Source: Paenibacillus timonensis (GTDB lineage: Bacteria > Bacillota > Bacilli > Paenibacillales > Paenibacillaceae). From it: a DNA stretch of 64,000 nt. The translations under genes and the position numbers were made by a program. The DNA lies in NCBI RefSeq assembly GCF_009725205.1, contig NZ_WNZY01000015.1, positions 49,336 through 113,335 on the forward strand, read 5' to 3'. The notes under the pieces were generated by a model. That model was not told the origin of the DNA. It ran no database searches and saw only the letters and a program-made list of their open reading frames with translations. This document shows, piece by piece, positions 62,030-64,000 of this stretch; the stretch's first letter is position 1; each line of letters starts with the position of its first letter.

Positions 62030-63385
62030 TTATTGCTTATTGGCTTCGAAGGCGGTTTGATGTTCTTTGGCTACTTGAGCGGATTCCACTTTCTGTACAA
62101 ACAGGTTTTGGATGCTGCTCAGGTGGACTTGCGCGGTTGCCGGATTCATCGTATTGTCAAACGCCAGGTCGCCGCCCTTCACTTGGTTGAACAATTCAGC
62201 CACGTTGATGGCGAGATCGGAGTAACCGGCTGCTTTCAGGTCGCCGTCGACTTTTTGGCCGAGACCTACGGCGTTTTTGTTCTCAAATTGCTTCTTCGGG
62301 AAGTTCAGCGTAAAGAAGTTCAAGAAGTCCTTCGTTTCCTGCAAATGCTCGCTGTTCGCCGATACCGCAAACGCGCTGCCCGGTGCGAGCATGAACTCGT
62401 TTGGATCGCCCTTGCCGTTCACAGTCGGGAATTGGAATGCGCCGACCTTGCCAGCTACAGACGAAGCATCGATGGCGCCGGTTTCCCAGGATCCGATCAC
62501 CCACATCGCCGCTTGACCGGATTTGAAGATGTTGCCGCCCGCCGTTGCGTCAATGGAGGTTGCGCCGTCCGGGAACGCGCCGGCTTGCACCAGCTCTTGG
62601 AACTTATCGACGGCTTCGATGAAGGCCGGATCTTCAAACGTCTTCTTGCCGTCCATCACGTCTTGCAGGAAACCAGGGCCGCCGTTCGTACGAAGCAGGA
62701 TGTTCATGAACAGGAACGAACCGGTCCAGGAATCCTTCTCGCCGATCGCCAGCGGCGTGATGCCTTTTTCTTTGAAGATCTTCACGTCAGCCAGGAACTC
62801 ATCGAACGTTTCCGGTGTTTTGGTGATGCCGGCTTGCTCGAACAGTTCCTTATTGTAATAAACCACTTCGATATTGTTGCCGTCTGGCAGGGCATACACG
62901 TTGCCGTCAAAGCTGTAGTAATCAAGCAATCCCGCTTGGTACGTGTCCTTCAGGCCGTTTTGGTCCAGCATGTCGTTGAGCGGCGCCAGCAGGCCGGCGT
63001 CCACGAACGGTTTCATTTGCGCCGCCGGGTTCACGATCGTGATGTCCGGAACTTCTTTGGATGCGGCTTGCGTTTTGAGCTTGATTTTTTGCTGGTCGGT
63101 ATTCAGCGTGTCGAGTTCGATATGGATGTTGGGATGCGCCGTTTCGTACTCTTCAACCAGCGCATGGATCGTTTTATAGGACGGAGTAGCCGGGTCTGGA
63201 TAAATGTTCTGGAACGTGATAGTGATCTTCTCGCCGCCGCTCCCGCTCTTCGCCCCGTTTCCGGCCGGCTCGTTCGCCGCTGCATTGTTCTTCGCCGCGT
63301 TGCCTCCGCATGCCGACAAGCTCAGCGCCAGCACGGCGGTTAAAGCGATTGCCGAAGTTCTCTTCCATAGCTTCTTATTGACCAT
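62030..63385 (-). CDS. extracellular sugar-binding lipoprotein (family 1)
   Basis: 451 residues. Lipoprotein signal ends LSLSACG, followed by an Asn/Ala/Gly linker. The family 1 binding-protein body follows: ITITFQNIYPDPATPSYKTIHALVEEYE, AASKEVPDITIVNPA, YALPDGNNIEVVYYNKELFEQAGI, KSGQAAMWVIGSWE. Sugar identity is not evident. First gene of the unit, with a cre site about 45 nt upstream of its start; the kinase and regulator genes downstream probably control it. Confidence 0.92.
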   Translation of the reverse strand: MVNKKLWKRTSAIALTAVLALSLSACGGNAAKNNAAANEPAGNGAKSGSGGEKITITFQNIYPDPATPSYKTIHALVEEYETAHPNIHIELDTLNTDQQKIKLKTQAASKEVPDITIVNPAAQMKPFVDAGLLAPLNDMLDQNGLKDTYQAGLLDYYSFDGNVYALPDGNNIEVVYYNKELFEQAGITKTPETFDEFLADVKIFKEKGITPLAIGEKDSWTGSFLFMNILLRTNGGPGFLQDVMDGKKTFEDPAFIEAVDKFQELVQAGAFPDGATSIDATAGGNIFKSGQAAMWVIGSWETGAIDASSVAGKVGAFQFPTVNGKGDPNEFMLAPGSAFAVSANSEHLQETKDFLNFFTLNFPKKQFENKNAVGLGQKVDGDLKAAGYSDLAINVAELFNQVKGGDLAFDNTMNPATAQVHLSSIQNLFVQKVESAQVAKEHQTAFEANKQ

Positions 63386-63428
63386 TGAATCATGCCCCCT
63401 GTGTTTAGGATAAAACCATTATTTCGCC

Positions 63429-63442
63429 TTTAAGCGCTTTCA
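63429..63442 (-). promoter_or_regulatory. catabolite-responsive element (cre)
   Basis: TGAAAGCGCTTAAA on the minus strand, 13 of 14 to the CcpA consensus TGWAARCGYTWNCW. It lies in the promoter/leader of the sugar transporter, so CcpA repression by glucose is expected. Confidence 0.75.
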
Positions 63443-63573
63443 ACAAGGCGCGAACTTTGGATATCCGGTTGATTTTTTTTAGGAATGTAGAATTTCCCCT
63501 GTTTCCTTGGAATTGGGAATAGGAGTGGAGCGGGATGCGCAACGCAGGGCGAGGGCGTGGATGCAGCAGGACG

Positions 63574-63735
63574 TGGTAGGGCGCGGGGGGTGCGGGGGGC
63601 GTGGTGGGTGCGGGGGGATCGGTAGATGCGGTGGGCGTGGGGGGCATGGGGGGGCGCGGGGGGCGTGGTAGGTGCGGTAGGTGCGGTAGGTGCGGTGGTG
63701 GGCCCGGTGGGTGCGGTAGGATCGGGAGCCCCGGG
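63574..63735. repeat. G-rich degenerate 9-nt repeat tract
   Basis: About 160 bp on which the plus strand has almost no C runs and many GGGG runs. The register is nine bases, clearest in three consecutive copies of GGTGCGGTA around 63670-63700. Capable of G-quadruplexes. Open frames across it are Gly- or Pro-rich artefacts. Confidence 0.6.
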
Positions 63736-63749
63736 GGAAGTGCGACTAA

Positions 63750-63870
63750 TGTTGCATGTTGTACAACACCCACAGCAATTAGGTGTTCTGCTGCAAAAAT
63801 GTTGCATTTTCTGCAACATTATTAGCCGGCATGGGACTGCCGCCCTCAAAATGTTGCATTTTGTACAACA
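63750..63870. repeat. three-hairpin array D
   Basis: Three near-identical 19-nt hairpins at 63750-63768, 63800-63818 and 63852-63870. The form is TGTTGCATTTTSTRCAACA, with arms TGTTGCA / TGCAACA or TACAACA. All lie in the same direction at 50- and 52-nt spacing, close to the 50-nt step of elements A to C, directly after the G-rich tract. Confidence 0.65.
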
Positions 63871-63895
63871 TTTCTATAAAGCCCCCTAATCACTT

Positions 63896-63925
63896 TGGAC
63901 ACTTTCAGACTAAACAATATACAAT
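63896..63925 (+). promoter_or_regulatory. putative promoter of right-edge gene
   Basis: TGGACA (63896-63901), 18-nt spacer, TATACA (63920-63925). Confidence 0.5.
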
Positions 63926-63951
63926 AAATATTAGCTGGAGGTAGTCCGTAT

Positions 63952-64000
63952 GAGAGTTCAGCATAGCAAGTTCGACGAGTTAAGAATACAGGTCGTCGAG
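63952..64000 (+). CDS. start of an unidentified gene, cut by the window
   Basis: ATG 63952 follows GGAGG (63939-63943) with good spacing and a promoter. Only 16 codons are visible, starting MRVQHSKFDELRIQVVE, too few to assign a family. Confidence 0.6.

Noticed and set aside
63750..63870. Regularly spaced repeats resembling a CRISPR array
   Set aside because: Only three hairpins of 19 nt, no cas genes, and the spacing matches other hairpin elements in the window.
63405..63889. Pro- or Gly-rich open frames on both strands
   Set aside because: They are translations of the G-rich 9-nt tract; no promoter or ribosome binding site and no stable composition.

Overview
The window looks like chromosome from a low-to-mid GC Bacillota of the Paenibacillus type. 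The signs are strong AGGAGG ribosome binding sites, frequent TTG/GTG starts, sigma-A promoters (TTGACA-17-TATAAT) and Bacillus-type Zur, LexA, Fur and CcpA sites. Other signs are the YesM/YesN two-component plus sugar ABC arrangement, CarD, DUF4317/DUF4256 proteins and spore-former style LysM proteins. Genus is inferred. I saw no tRNA, rRNA, prophage, transposase or CRISPR array.

Layout. 1-6.5 kb: end of a CcdA-like membrane gene, conserved hypotheticals, a methyltransferase-like protein, and a divergent CarD/MarR pair sharing palindromic operators. 6.5-10.5 kb: a LysR regulator divergent from an oxidative pentose phosphate cluster (zwf, tal, gndA). 10.5-16.6 kb: a MarR-linked efflux pump, ung, a CDP-alcohol phosphatidyltransferase, another MFS protein and a LysM protein. 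16.6-19.4 kb: an amino-acid ABC importer under a lysine riboswitch. 19.4-20.8 kb: a DUF2087 protein and speD. 20.8-28.7 kb: a zinc-starvation locus with three Zur boxes, covering znuCBA, a zinc-independent-type L33, two CobW-family GTPases, a YraQ-type permease with its TIGR03943 partner, and a lone NusG-II-domain protein. 28.8-32.1 kb: a flavodoxin-like protein, a Fur-boxed siderophore-binding lipoprotein and a stalk-domain lipoprotein. 32.2-36.1 kb: preQ1 riboswitch, queCDE, about 1 kb of tandem structured repeats, then queF. 36.1-42.6 kb: a hydroxyacid dehydrogenase, PadR with an efflux pump, an M24 peptidase and a chemoreceptor. 42.6-44.1 kb: a KamA-family radical SAM enzyme behind a c-di-AMP (ydaO) riboswitch. 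44.1-51.9 kb: a cobalamin riboswitch driving btuF-btuC-ATPase-cobT-cobU-cobS-cobQ. 51.9-56.8 kb: an unusual chemoreceptor, a TRM11-like methylase, and an SOS-boxed pair of putative DNA-repair genes. 57.1-63.4 kb: response regulator, histidine kinase, two permeases and a solute-binding protein, with a cre site upstream. A new gene begins at the right edge.

The main unexplained signal is a family of intergenic elements about 183 bp long with fixed geometry. Each has four 25-nt modules, two direct then two inverted, separated by 25-nt spacers around a 33-nt apex. One copy lies at 2758-2940 and three tandem copies at 34858-35483. A related copy with different module sequence lies at 56848-57033. 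The 2758 element and the 34.9 kb elements differ in module sequence but share lengths to the nucleotide, which suggests the fold or a protein-DNA spacing is conserved. Two arrays of 9-nt repeats and a third hairpin array (63750-63870) sit beside or resemble these elements.
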